From assembly GCF_003318235.1 (NCBI RefSeq), contig NZ_QOCG01000011.1:310001-374000 (forward strand): a stretch of DNA of 64,000 bases, in the 5' to 3' direction. Made by a program: the position numbers and the translations under genes. Of this stretch, positions 1 to 8,455 are shown in pieces (the first letter of the stretch is position 1; each line of letters starts with the position of its first letter). Source of the stretch: Loktanella sp. D2R18 (lineage in GTDB: Bacteria; Pseudomonadota; Alphaproteobacteria; Rhodobacterales; Rhodobacteraceae). The notes beneath the pieces are model-generated. The model saw only the letters and a program-made list of their open reading frames with translations. It made no database searches and was not told the origin of the DNA.

Positions 1-1269
1 CGCCCCTTTGCCTTGCTCGCGGCTGATCTGCATACGGTTTGGGCCAATACCAAAACGCTTGAAATGGCAGGCCTGCTCCACGGCGCCTATATGCCCGAAG
101 GCAGCACCGTCGTCATGGGTGACGATGGGCTTGCGACCGGCCTGCTGCTGGAAACCGGGGCGTTTGGCCCGGCCCTCGCGCTTTCGCGAACGGGTGGCCG
201 CGACATGCTGGGCTATGTGACAGGCGCTGACCCCGACCCCGCCGCGACGTCGGCTGAACGTGAGGCCGATAAGGCGCTGCTGCTTAAGGGGATCGCGCAC
301 GTCGCGTCGCACGGGATTACGACGCTGCACAATATGGATGGCAATTTTTACCAGCTCGAATTGCTGAGTGAGCTTGAGGCAGAAGGCCGCCTGAATTTGC
401 GCATTCAAATTCCGTTTCATCTAAAGAATTTCGACTCCCTCGACCGACTTGAAGAAGCCGCCGAAATGCATAGGCGGTACACCGGCGACAAAGTCTGGTC
501 AGGGCGGGTAAAGATGTTCATCGATGGCGTATTGGAGAGCCGCACCGCGCTAAAATCGCGGGCCTATCCGGATGATCCACACAACCACGGCGAAGCAGTT
601 TTTGATGCGGAGCACTTCAATGCGGCCTGTGTTAGGGCCGATGCGCTTGGGCTTCAGATCAGCGTGCATGCGGTCGGCGACCTTGCGGTCACCCGTGTGT
701 TGGATGGCTATGAATTGGCCGTAAAAACGAACGGCACGCGTGACGCCCGCCACCGTGTGGAGCATCTAGAGATTATCACCGACGCAGATCTTGAACGTAT
801 GAAAGCCCTCAATGTCGTTGCCTCAATGCAGCCGCGGCATGCGGTCTTTGGCGGATTCTTTGATCCACCGGCCCCGAACACTATATTCTTCGAAGACGAA
901 TGCGCGCGCGCCTATGCGTGGGCGCGGGTGCGGCAGAGCGGCATCCCACTTGCCTTTTCAACAGATTGGCCTGTTGTCCCCGTCGATGTCATGGCGAATA
1001 TCCAAAGCGCCGTTGCGCCAATGGCGCTTGGCTCCGACTGGCCTGATCAAAGCCAGACTTTGCAAGATACGCTGACGTCCTACACCGCAACAAATGCATG
1101 GATGGCCTTTAAGGAGGATCACCACGGCACCCTACGTCCGGGTCTGGCGGCTGATCTGGTCATCCTTGATGGCGACGTTGAAGCGCAGGACCTGCAAGGT
1201 ATGGCTAAGCTGCCCATCGCCATGACGATCTGCGATGGCGAAATATCCTATGACGCAGGTACCTTATGA
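1..1269 (+). CDS. YtcJ-like amidohydrolase, 5' end outside window
   Basis: The frame is open from base 1, so the N-terminus lies to the left and about 422 residues are visible. The protein belongs to the metal-dependent amidohydrolase superfamily, YtcJ/AepA-like branch: it has the HAVGD motif, an RVEHLE motif and a late STDWPV motif carrying the expected metal and catalytic histidines and aspartate, then the usual C-terminal segment in which LRPGLAADLVILD closes the composite beta domain. It would hydrolyse an amide, cyclic amide or imine bond in a small substrate; which one is not readable. Its stop overlaps the ATG of the following glutamine-synthetase-family pseudogene (ATGA), so the two were once one operon with the amine-oxidase pseudogene. 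This gene looks intact over the visible part. Confidence 0.85.
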   Translation, partial: RPFALLAADLHTVWANTKTLEMAGLLHGAYMPEGSTVVMGDDGLATGLLLETGAFGPALALSRTGGRDMLGYVTGADPDPAATSAEREADKALLLKGIAHVASHGITTLHNMDGNFYQLELLSELEAEGRLNLRIQIPFHLKNFDSLDRLEEAAEMHRRYTGDKVWSGRVKMFIDGVLESRTALKSRAYPDDPHNHGEAVFDAEHFNAACVRADALGLQISVHAVGDLAVTRVLDGYELAVKTNGTRDARHRVEHLEIITDADLERMKALNVVASMQPRHAVFGGFFDPPAPNTIFFEDECARAYAWARVRQSGIPLAFSTDWPVVPVDVMANIQSAVAPMALGSDWPDQSQTLQDTLTSYTATNAWMAFKEDHHGTLRPGLAADLVILDGDVEAQDLQGMAKLPIAMTICDGEISYDAGTL

Positions 1270-2574
1270 CACTGTCATAATCATCGCCAAAAGACGGTCA
1301 CGTGCTGGCGTCGGTCTGCGATCTTAACGGACGCTTGCGCGGTAAAATGTACCGTGCGTCGGCCGCGGAAAAGCTGCTTAAGTCTGGCCTGCGGATGCCA
1401 CTCTCAAGCATTTGCGGCGACATTTAGGGCAATGACGTGCTGGCGTCCGCGTTTATTCAGGAACACGGCGATCTTGATGGCATTTGCACGCCCCTATCGG
1501 ACGGATCTATTACCGATTCAACCAACGACCCAATGCGCGGGCCTTGTTCCACTTTGGATGCACATGGAAGGCGGCAGCCCGTTTCAGGCAGCCCCCGGCC
1601 AAGCTCTGGCCAAGGTGCTCGCTGGATTTGCACGGCTTGGCCTAAAACCTGTCGTGGCCAATGAACTGGAGTTCTATCTGCTGGACCCGTCTTAGCCACG
1701 AGCCAAACCCGTTGGACTGCCCTCGTTGGGAGATCAAATCTACGCATTAGACCAGATCTTAGACCATGCCGCGTTTCTTGATGATGTTTACGCGACTGCG
1801 GCATAGAAGTAGAGGCCGCGATCCCAGAGGGAGGACAAGGGCAGTTCGAATTCAACCTGCTGCATATCGACGACGCGCTGCTGGCGGCGGATCACGCGGT
1901 TTACTTTAAACAGATCGTCAAAACATGCGCCCGCAAACATGACCTTTCTGCCAGCTTTATGGCCAAGCCGTTTCTAGAAAACTCTGGATGTGAGTTTCAT
2001 GTGCATTTCAGCTTACTCGATGCCGTCGGTCGCAATGTTTTTGATGACGGGACGGAGGCCGGGACACCGCTGATGAAACATCCTGTGGCTGGGTTGATCG
2101 ACAGTATGGCGGAAATGACGTTGTTTTTTTGCGCCGCATCTGAATTCTTACCGCCGTATGGCACAGGGCAATTTCGCACCCACCAAAGCGCTATGGGGAT
2201 ATGAAAACCAGTCCGCCGCCGTGCGCATTCCGCGCGGGCCAACGGTCGCGCGGCGGATCGAACATCGGGTCGCAGGGGCCGACGCCAACCCTTATCTTGC
2301 CTTCGCCGCCATTCTGGGGGCCTCACTTATCGGCATTAAACAAAGCCTTACGCCCACCACCCCTGTCAGGGGCAACGCCCATGGCGTCGACGCACCGGAC
2401 CTGCCCTCCCAATGGCCAGATGCAGTATCGCTGTTTGGAATGGGGCCCATATCCAACTCGGTCTTTCACCAGGCTATGGTTCGGGCCTTTATCGCGTGTA
2501 AACGGCAAGAAATTAAAACGTTCAACGACCGGTTTTCAACCTTTGAATACGAATCCTACCTCGACGCGGTCTAA
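1266..2574 (+). pseudogene. glutamine synthetase family gene (glutamylpolyamine synthetase-like), degraded
   Basis: Family blocks can be read in order but in alternating frames: an N-terminal VCDLNGRLRGK segment, then GDLDGI, then ELEFYLLDP, then GQFEFNLLH, and finally the ATP-site region with RIPRGP and EHRVAGADANPYL. The ATG at 1266 overlaps the stop of the gene upstream. There are in-frame stops at 1278 (TAA), 1425 (TAG, where the family usually has Trp) and 1693 (TAG), and frame changes near 1500, 1800 and 2160-2200. Intact members (PuuA-like) ligate glutamate to putrescine or another amine using ATP. The amine-oxidase pseudogene next door supports that pathway. At least six lesions make a sequencing artefact unlikely. 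The substrate is an inference from the neighbour. Confidence 0.88.
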
Positions 2575-2607
2575 CCGCCCAAACGCAAATCAAAAGAGGC
2601 AAAACCG

Positions 2608-3945
2608 ATGTCTGAAGACCACGTTGAGACCTATTATTCCGCAACTGCACGCGACAAACGCGGCTTTCCGACACTTCATGGTGATATATCAGCCGATGTT
2701 GCCATCATCGGCGGAGGCTTCACTGGAATTGCCTCGGCCGTCGAGCTCGCAGAGCGCGGATTGAGCGTTGTTGTGCTGGAAGCCAACAAAATTGGCTGGG
2801 GTGCAACGGGGCGGAATGGCGGGCAAGTCACCGGCAGCCTTTCAGGCGATACCGCGGCAGTTCAGTAAACCATTGGGAGTGAAAGGGGCTTCTGATTATG
2901 TTTGTAACCCACGCTGGCGCGGGCATGACATCATTCGCGACCGCGTTGCAAAATACGGGATCGAATGCGATCTCACCGCTGTCCATATAGAAGCCGCGAT
3001 CAAACCCAGCCATATGGACCAACTCAAGGCGATCGAAGCTGAAGGGCGCCAGCGCGGTTTTGGCGATGACATGACCCTGATCGGGCAGGACGAGATCCAG
3101 AAACAAAGCTCTACATCGGCGGGCTGCGCAATATGCGCAATATGCACCTGCATTCGCTGGATCTATGCCTGGGCGAAGCGCGCGCAGCTGAAACCCTCGG
3201 CGCAAAGGTTTTTGAGAACAGCAAGGTCATGCACATCGAACACGGACCGCGATCACGCGTGGTGACCGAAAGCGGCAGCGTTCAAACTGATCAGGTGTTG
3301 ATTGCTGGCAATGCGCTACACCTTTTGGAACAAAAGGCACTCGGCGGCGCGTTATTTCCCGCAAGCCTTGCGAATATGGCAACCGCGCCACTCAGTGCAG
3401 CGCAAGTCGAGGCGATCAATCCGCACAACCTCGCCGTCTACGATTGCCGCTTTGTACTCGACTATTACCGGCTGACCGCTGACAAACGCCCGATGTTCGG
3501 GAGCGGCACCAACTATTCCGGTAGGCCCACCACGGATGGCGCAGCCGAACTGAGGCCCGCGATGGAGCGCACGTTCCCGCAACTTAAAGGGATTTCGATC
3601 GATTACGCTTGGAATTGCAGCGATGGGATCATCGCCAATCGTATTCCGCACGTGGGTCGCGCTGCCGCTAATATTATGTTTATCCAAGGTTATTCCGGTC
3701 GCGGGATTGGCTTGACGCATATCATGGCAGAAATCGCGGCGCAGGCCATGACCGGGGACACCAAAGAGTTCGACCTTTTCGCTGGCGTCAAACACCTCAA
3801 ACTGCCTTTTGCACGTAGTTTTGGCAGCCAAATCCAAGCCTTTGGTATGGGCTTTTATGCCCTTGCGCGACATGCTTCGTTAAGCGCGGTTCTCGTCCCG
3901 AAAGCAGTCATTCCCACAGCCGCGGCGAACGGCAGCATTGTTTAA
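2608..3945 (+). pseudogene. FAD-dependent amine oxidoreductase (PuuB-like, DAO family), frameshifted
   Basis: The start has a good ribosome site (AAGAGG) and an N-terminal Rossmann motif, VAIIGGGFTGI, followed by GATGRNGGQVTGS, typical of DAO-family gamma-glutamylputrescine oxidases. Frame 1 ends at TAA 2866-2868. The homologous middle (DRVAKYGIECDL...) continues in another frame from about 2860 to 3110, then returns to the first frame with GGLRNM and runs to the stop at 3945. The last part has the family's FAD-binding C-terminal block, with SGRGIGLTHIMAEI. So there are two frameshifts of opposite effect. Intact homologues oxidise gamma-glutamylputrescine at the inner face of the membrane or in the cytosol. 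It followed the broken ligase gene by 33 bases, so the pair decayed together. Confidence 0.86.
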
Positions 3946-4266
3946 GGTTTTTCGATGCGTGCCTGAGCGCAGGGTTTTGTTTCTGTGCGACGGTGGCCTG
4001 CGTTTGGAAACATGACTAGGAGGAAGCCGTGGGGTCTGGATGAGCCCTACTGGGAAAGGGTGAAGCGCGCCCTGCCAAGGTTAATCCAAGATGATGAGGC
4101 TGTGTTTTTCTGGCGCTGATCTGAAGTGGCCGAACTTCTTTTACGAGAAGGGTTTTAGCCAATTCATGCACATTGAGCATCTTAAATGGCGTTGCAGGCA
4201 AGCCGGTATCGGCCTCGAACGCGTTGCTGTTCAGGGTGTGGCCGTTGGATGGTGACGTGCGTCTCG
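3946..4266. other. non-coding stretch between amine-oxidase pseudogene and IS91 transposase
   Basis: There is no convincing gene. A 35-codon open stretch on the plus strand at 4012-4119 (begins MTRRKPWGLDEPYW) could be the stub of an interrupted gene or another element, but I do not recognise it. From about 4135 downward in coordinate the sequence looks like the end of the IS91-type element (see the hairpin at 4135-4150). Confidence 0.5.
4132..4150 (-). other. candidate IS91 origin end (hairpin plus GTTC)
   Basis: On the minus strand, about 115 bases beyond the transposase stop, a small hairpin (5-bp stem CTTCT/AGAAG, 6-base loop, at 4135-4150) is immediately followed by GTTC (4132-4135 read in reverse). 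IS91-family elements insert beside a GTTC or CTTG tetranucleotide next to their origin end, which carries hairpins. The assignment of this as the element boundary is an inference; it needs an intact copy for comparison. Confidence 0.35.
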
Positions 4267-5460
4267 TCATGCGGCGGCCTCTTGGGGTGGTGCGCGGGAT
4301 TGCGGTTTCTGGCCGCGTCGGAAAGTCTCGATGATGCGCATTGCGCCGCCACAGTCTGGGCATGGTTCTCGCAATGTGAGTGGGACGGCTTCTGCGGCTG
4401 ATGTGTCTTCTAGTTTTTTTGGGGGTGCGCCAAGCAACGTGAACACTTTTGCAATATTAACCTTGCGCTTTGAACTGGCCAACAGGCCCTAGTGGCGGAT
4501 ACGGTGGAAGCGATCGGGCAGCACATGGATCAGAAAGCGCCGGATGACCTCGGAGGTTGAGAGGCGCATAACGCTCTGTCTGTCGTCGGATTTGATGCGG
4601 TAATTTTTCCATTTGAACGCGACAGTGTTGGCATCGGCGTTGATCAGACGACTGTTTAAAATTGCCACGCGATGCGTATATCGGCTGAAATAGGCCAGCA
4701 CTGCCTCGGGGCCACCGAAGGGTGGTTTGGCGTAGACCACCCAATCTATTTTACACAATGGGGCGAGATACGCGGCAAGAGCGTGAGCCTCTGACAGTCC
4801 AGTCAGATCACCGAAGAAGACCAGTTCGCCTGTGCGATGTAAGGCCAGCAGCCCTTCGATAAACAGGCGGCGGAACAATCGAGACAACACCCGCACCTGC
4901 AGAAAGAACCCCGGCTTGCAGGCGACCCAGCGGTTGCCACTTGGCGACAGGCCGCCACCCGGAATGATCATATGAATGTGCGGGTGATGGGTCAGTGCCG
5001 ATCCCCAAGTGTGCAGTACAGATGTCATGCCAACCTTTGCACCGAGGCGCTTGGAATCAGCTGCAATTGTCATCACCGTTTGCGCAGACGCTTTGAACAG
5101 AAGGCCATAGACGGCCTTCTTGTTCCAGTAGGCGATGCGGGCGATCTCAGCGGGCAACGTGAAGACGACGTGGAAGTATTCCACCGGCAGCAGATCCTCT
5201 GCCCGCGCCGCCATCCAGTCGCGCGCAGCCGGACCCTGACATTTGGGGCCGTGGCGGTTCTTGCAGCTGTTGTACGCGATGTGGTGATGGTTGCACTTGG
5301 TACAGGCCGCTACATGCCCGCCGAGCGCCTCGGTTCGGCAGGCCTCAATGGAGGACATCCCTTTGAGCTGGCTGAGGCTGACATGTCCCCTATTGGCCCG
5401 CCGCCAAGCAGGGCCATGGGTGCGGAAGATGTCAGCGGTCTCCAGCTTGAACTTTGGCAA
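4267..5460 (-). pseudogene. IS91-family transposase with internal amber codon
   Basis: The reading frame runs for 397 residue positions but is interrupted by TAG at 4489-4491 (position 324). Before it come an N-terminal cysteine/histidine-rich zinc-binding region (CRTEALGGHVAAC, CTKC, CKNRHGPKC), the HUH-type nuclease motif HPHIH, and the conserved FSRYTHRVAI block. After it, in the same frame, the normal C-terminus follows (GLLASSKRKVN, then CPDCGG and FRRG). In relatives the interrupted block reads RHYGLLA, so a single base change turned Tyr into a stop. It starts with TTG, 11 bases after the companion integrase gene. The enzyme would nick and rolling-circle transpose the element; here it is probably dead. 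Confidence 0.9.
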
Positions 5461-5471
5461 CTGACCAGTAC

Positions 5472-5965
5472 TTATCCCGGTCGGTGATGCAGGTTCTCGA
5501 TGTTCAGCCTCTTCAGCGCTTCGAATGGGCTGGGCGTATCCCGGATCGTCTTGGTGGCGACATGGGTATAGCGCGCCGCCGTGCTCAACACTTCAGAACC
5601 GGGCCAGGGGCCGCAGCAAGAAGCTCCGAAACGTCCTCGATACTTAGCACCGTCGGCAACTTCCGTGGTTGCGTGCGGGACTGCATGTACTTCTTCATCT
5701 CTTCGCGCCCGCAGGTCTTCCCATACAGAAACCTGAACGCCATGATCCGCGCATTATATGTAGGCGGCGTGACCCCAGTATCGGTCATGTGCAGCTGATA
5801 GGCGCGCAGGTCGTCAGGCGTCGCCGTATCAGGTGATCGCTTCAAGAACCCGGCAAAATGCTTGATCGCCCGGATATGAGCCTTTTGCGCTTTATCGCCC
5901 ATCCCATGAATGCGCATATCTGCGATCATCCGCTCACGCAGCGGAGTTGTCTTCTCATGTGTCAT
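5472..5965 (-). pseudogene. IS91-associated tyrosine recombinase, catalytic core deleted
   Basis: The first 126 codons give an intact N-terminal SAM-like core-binding domain (MTHEKTTPLRERMI start, DLRAYQLHM, PPTYNARIMAFRFLYG) and then hit a stop at 5585. The very C-terminal segment of the same family (TAARYTHVATKTIRD... to LHHRPG, with the catalytic Tyr context) follows at once in a different frame and ends at TAA 5472-5474. The catalytic middle with the Arg-His-Arg residues is missing, so roughly half of the protein has been removed by one internal deletion whose junction is near 5585-5600. Ribosome site GGAG precedes the ATG. Confidence 0.82.
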
Positions 5966-6301
5966 GGAAATCTCCTGTCCGTTGATTGAGAAGGCTCAAT
6001 CGTCAGACAGGTGCGTCAGATATCAAAATGCACAGCGTTCACAGCAACGTGCCACGTTCAAAACAAACGCCATTGCCGCGGTAGCAGCTTCGTCCAAATC
6101 CCGCTAAGTGGTCATCCACTCAAAAATTCCTGAAAGTCGGGATTGCATCAGCATCGTTTGTCGCGCCTCAGTCGTCAGTGCAAAAATTCTGCACGATCAT
6201 GTCATGGATCTAGGTCGATACACACTGCCCCTTGAGCCTTGGTCCCCTGCCCCTTATGACGCAGGGGAATATAGCTGCTCACCCCAAGAAAGGTGCCACC
6301 C
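5966..6301. other. intergenic region upstream of purB
   Basis: This 336-base gap has no credible gene. Its first 36 bases hold the hairpin that probably belongs to the IS91 end (stem GATTGAG at 5984-5990 with CTCAATC at 5995-6001). The rest must contain the purB promoter, but I cannot point to clear -35 and -10 boxes. A hairpin sits near its right end (see 6244-6267). Confidence 0.5.
6244..6267 (+). promoter_or_regulatory. hairpin in purB leader
   Basis: A perfect 7-bp inverted repeat (CCCCTGC and GCAGGGG) with a 10-base loop ends 34 bases before the purB ATG. It could be a leader structure or an operator. No T-run follows, so it is not a standard terminator. Its function is unknown. Confidence 0.35.
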
Positions 6302-7609
6302 ATGATTCCACGCTATTCCCGCCCAGAAATGACCGCCATCTGGGAGCCCGCTGCCAAATTCAAAATCTGGTACGAGATCGAAGCCTATGCCTGCGACGCC
6401 CAAGCTGCGATCGGCGTGATTCCTGCTGAAAGCGCCGCTGCCGTTTGGAAAGCCAAGGACGTGGAATTTGATGTGGCCCGCATCGACGAAATCGAAGCTG
6501 TAACCAAACACGACGTTATCGCGTTCCTGACGCATCTGGCCGAACATATCGGATCAACCGAAGCCCGTTTTGTGCATCAGGGTATGACATCTTCCGATGT
6601 TCTTGACACAACATTCAACGTACAGCTTGTGCGCGCCGCCGACCTGCTTTTGTCTGGCATGGACCGTGTTCTTGCTGCGCTGAAAACTCGCGCGATTGAG
6701 CACAAGGAAACCATCCGCATTGGACGCAGCCACGGTATCCACGCAGAACCGACAACAATGGGGCTGACTTTTGCCCGGTTTTACGCGGAAATGGACCGGG
6801 GCCGCGCGCGTCTGGTTGCCGCACGCGCGGAAATCGCAACGGGTGCTATTTCTGGCGCTGTTGGCACATTCGCCAATATTGACCCATCCGTTGAAGAACA
6901 TGTTTGCGCAAAACTTGGCCTATCCCCAGAGCCGATCAGCACACAAGTCATTCCACGTGACCGCCACGCGATGTTCTTTGCCACGCTGGGTGTGATCGCA
7001 TCCTCTATTGAGAACATCGCCACTGAAGTCCGCCACATGCAGCGCACCGAAGTTCTTGAGGCCGAAGAGTTTTTCTCAAAAGGCCAAAAGGGATCTTCTG
7101 CGATGCCGCACAAACGCAACCCTGTTCTGACTGAAAACCTGACAGGGCTTGCACGTTTGGTGCGCATGTCAGTTGTTCCTGCAATGGAAAACGTGACGCT
7201 TTGGCACGAACGCGATATCAGCCACTCGTCCGTAGAGCGCGCGATTGGCCCTGACACAACCGTCACATTGGATTTCGCCCTGCACCGTTTGGCAGGCGTC
7301 ATCGAAAAGCTGGTGATCTACCCTGACAACATGTTGGCCAACATGAACAAATTCCGTGGCCTCGTGATGTCACAGCGCGTCCTTCTTGCACTGACCCAAG
7401 CCGGAGTCAGCCGCGAAGACGCCTACAAGCTGGTGCAACGCAACGCGATGAAGGTTTGGGAGCAAGGCAAAGACTTCCAAACCGAACTTTTGGGTGATGA
7501 CGACGTGCTTGCTGCGCTATCCGCCGAAGAAATCAAAGAAAAATTCGACCTCGGCTATCACACCAAACACGTTGAGACGATCTTTAAGCGGGTCTTTGGC
7601 GACAGCTAA
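6302..7609 (+). CDS. purB: adenylosuccinate lyase
   Basis: This 435-residue enzyme of the fumarase/aspartase superfamily catalyses two steps of purine synthesis: release of fumarate from SAICAR and from adenylosuccinate. The superfamily signature GSSAMPHKRNP is present near residue 262, and the early block MTSSDVLDT and the histidine-containing HGIHAEPTT block are intact. The ATG at 6302 (MIPRYSRPEM, the usual family N-terminus) is preferred over the in-frame GTG at 6293 because AAGAAAGG lies at the right distance before it. The gene stands alone and ends just before a strong hairpin terminator. Confidence 0.97.
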   Translation: MIPRYSRPEMTAIWEPAAKFKIWYEIEAYACDAQAAIGVIPAESAAAVWKAKDVEFDVARIDEIEAVTKHDVIAFLTHLAEHIGSTEARFVHQGMTSSDVLDTTFNVQLVRAADLLLSGMDRVLAALKTRAIEHKETIRIGRSHGIHAEPTTMGLTFARFYAEMDRGRARLVAARAEIATGAISGAVGTFANIDPSVEEHVCAKLGLSPEPISTQVIPRDRHAMFFATLGVIASSIENIATEVRHMQRTEVLEAEEFFSKGQKGSSAMPHKRNPVLTENLTGLARLVRMSVVPAMENVTLWHERDISHSSVERAIGPDTTVTLDFALHRLAGVIEKLVIYPDNMLANMNKFRGLVMSQRVLLALTQAGVSREDAYKLVQRNAMKVWEQGKDFQTELLGDDDVLAALSAEEIKEKFDLGYHTKHVETIFKRVFGDS

Positions 7610-7615
7610 GCCTAT

Positions 7616-7648
7616 GCGGTCGGTAAGGAAATCGTCCTTTCCGACCGC
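7616..7648. terminator. bidirectional terminator between purB and luxI
   Basis: An inverted repeat with 14-base arms and one mismatch (GCGGTCGGTAAGGA paired with TCCTTTCCGACCGC) and a 5-base loop starts 6 bases after the purB stop and ends 9 bases before the luxI stop on the other strand. The convergent genes can share it. The T-run is poor on both strands. Confidence 0.75.
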
Positions 7649-7657
7649 AACAAGTGT

Positions 7658-8329
7658 CTAACTCACAGATGGCGCATGAACCGCAGCTAACGGCGCACCG
7701 CTTGCCGCCTTGGCTGAGTGTGCAACAGCGGCTGCTTTTGGCCGGCGTGGTTTTGCGGGCATGCTCATCGCGACATAACGGCGTTCATCGTGGCAATTCA
7801 CATACGAGTCACCAATCAGCTCCACATCGTAACCAAGTTGACGTAGCGTTCTGGAAAATACCGGCGGGCACAGCGCGATAATCTCGGTCCCACCGTGCGC
7901 TTTTGTCTGTTCTACGACGCCATCCAACACCAACCCCAAGCATTCTGCCCGCTCGGCTTGGGTTGTGACCTCATCGGAAATGACCACGCGCGTCGCTTCC
8001 CAAACATCGGGCGTCACAGTTGAGATGTCGATAATATCTTCTGGAATACCAATCAATTTGCCCGCAACTGCATCGCCCAACATATAGGTATGTGAACCCC
8101 ATTGAGCCGTCGTTGACATCGCTCGCATCCCGCCGATGACTTTGCCGTCACGCAAAACCAGAGAATAGTGCGCATTTGGGTTGTCATATTGATCCATCTC
8201 GACGGTGTCATCGTGTGGAATCTGCCAGCCAAGCTGGTCTACGAAGAATTGCTTACGCAGAGCAAGAAATTCATAAAAAGCGGTGCCGTGTAGGTGAAGC
8301 TGTGCGAAACTGAACGAAATATTTTCCAT
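7658..8329 (-). CDS. luxI: acyl-homoserine-lactone synthase
   Basis: This LuxI-family autoinducer synthase (223 residues) makes an N-acyl-homoserine lactone from S-adenosylmethionine and an acyl donor. The invariant residues sit at the expected places: R25, F29, W35, E44, D46, D49, R69, E111 and R114 (blocks LRKQFFVDQLGW, MDQYD, GGMRAM, WEATRVV). Beyond about residue 190 there is an Ala/Pro/Lys-rich tail with no family counterpart that I recognise. It lies 126 bases downstream of the luxR-type gene on the same strand, the classic regulator-synthase pair. An inverted repeat at 8377-8414 lies 48-85 bases before its start. The acyl chain length cannot be told from the sequence. Confidence 0.93.
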   Translation of the reverse strand: MENISFSFAQLHLHGTAFYEFLALRKQFFVDQLGWQIPHDDTVEMDQYDNPNAHYSLVLRDGKVIGGMRAMSTTAQWGSHTYMLGDAVAGKLIGIPEDIIDISTVTPDVWEATRVVISDEVTTQAERAECLGLVLDGVVEQTKAHGGTEIIALCPPVFSRTLRQLGYDVELIGDSYVNCHDERRYVAMSMPAKPRRPKAAAVAHSAKAASGAPLAAVHAPSVS

Positions 8330-8376
8330 GGTGTTTTCTCTCTACCGATAAGCGATCTGGTCGCCAAATTACATCT

Positions 8377-8414
8377 GCTAATTGTCACGAAGGCCGTGCC
8401 TAGTACAAATTAGC
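8377..8414. promoter_or_regulatory. inverted repeat upstream of luxI, candidate operator
   Basis: Nested dyads share one centre region: outer arms GCTAATT (8377-8383) and AATTAGC (8408-8414), and inner arms CACG (8386-8389) and CGTG (8395-8398). The site lies in the luxR-luxI gap, 48 to 85 bases before the luxI start, where a lux box would be expected. It does not match a textbook lux box, so its role is inferred from position and symmetry only. Confidence 0.35.
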
Positions 8415-8455
8415 GTCAAATTTTATATAAGTAAGAAAAAAATAAACGGCCCGGT

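Larger units (their letters stand above)
4135..6001 (-). mobile_element. IS91-family element, inactivated
   Basis: This is a minus-strand two-gene element with the layout of one IS91 subgroup: an integrase-like tyrosine recombinase gene (5472-5965) followed 11 bases later by the HUH-type transposase gene (4267-5460). Both genes are broken, the first by an internal deletion and the second by a nonsense codon. A hairpin with a GTTC tetranucleotide lies past the transposase, and a 7-bp-stem hairpin at 5984-6001 lies just upstream of the integrase gene. The boundaries given are these hairpins and are approximate, because IS91 elements have no long inverted repeats and make no target duplication. 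Confidence 0.65.

Noticed and set aside
3125-3145. CGCAATATG in tandem in the amine-oxidase pseudogene
   Set aside because: Two copies of a 9-base word encode RNMRNM and can be a local duplication; too short to count as a repeat element.
4012-4119. 35-codon plus-strand ORF next to the IS91 element
   Set aside because: No recognised family, no clear ribosome site, and it ends before the element; may be a gene stub but is not supported as a gene.
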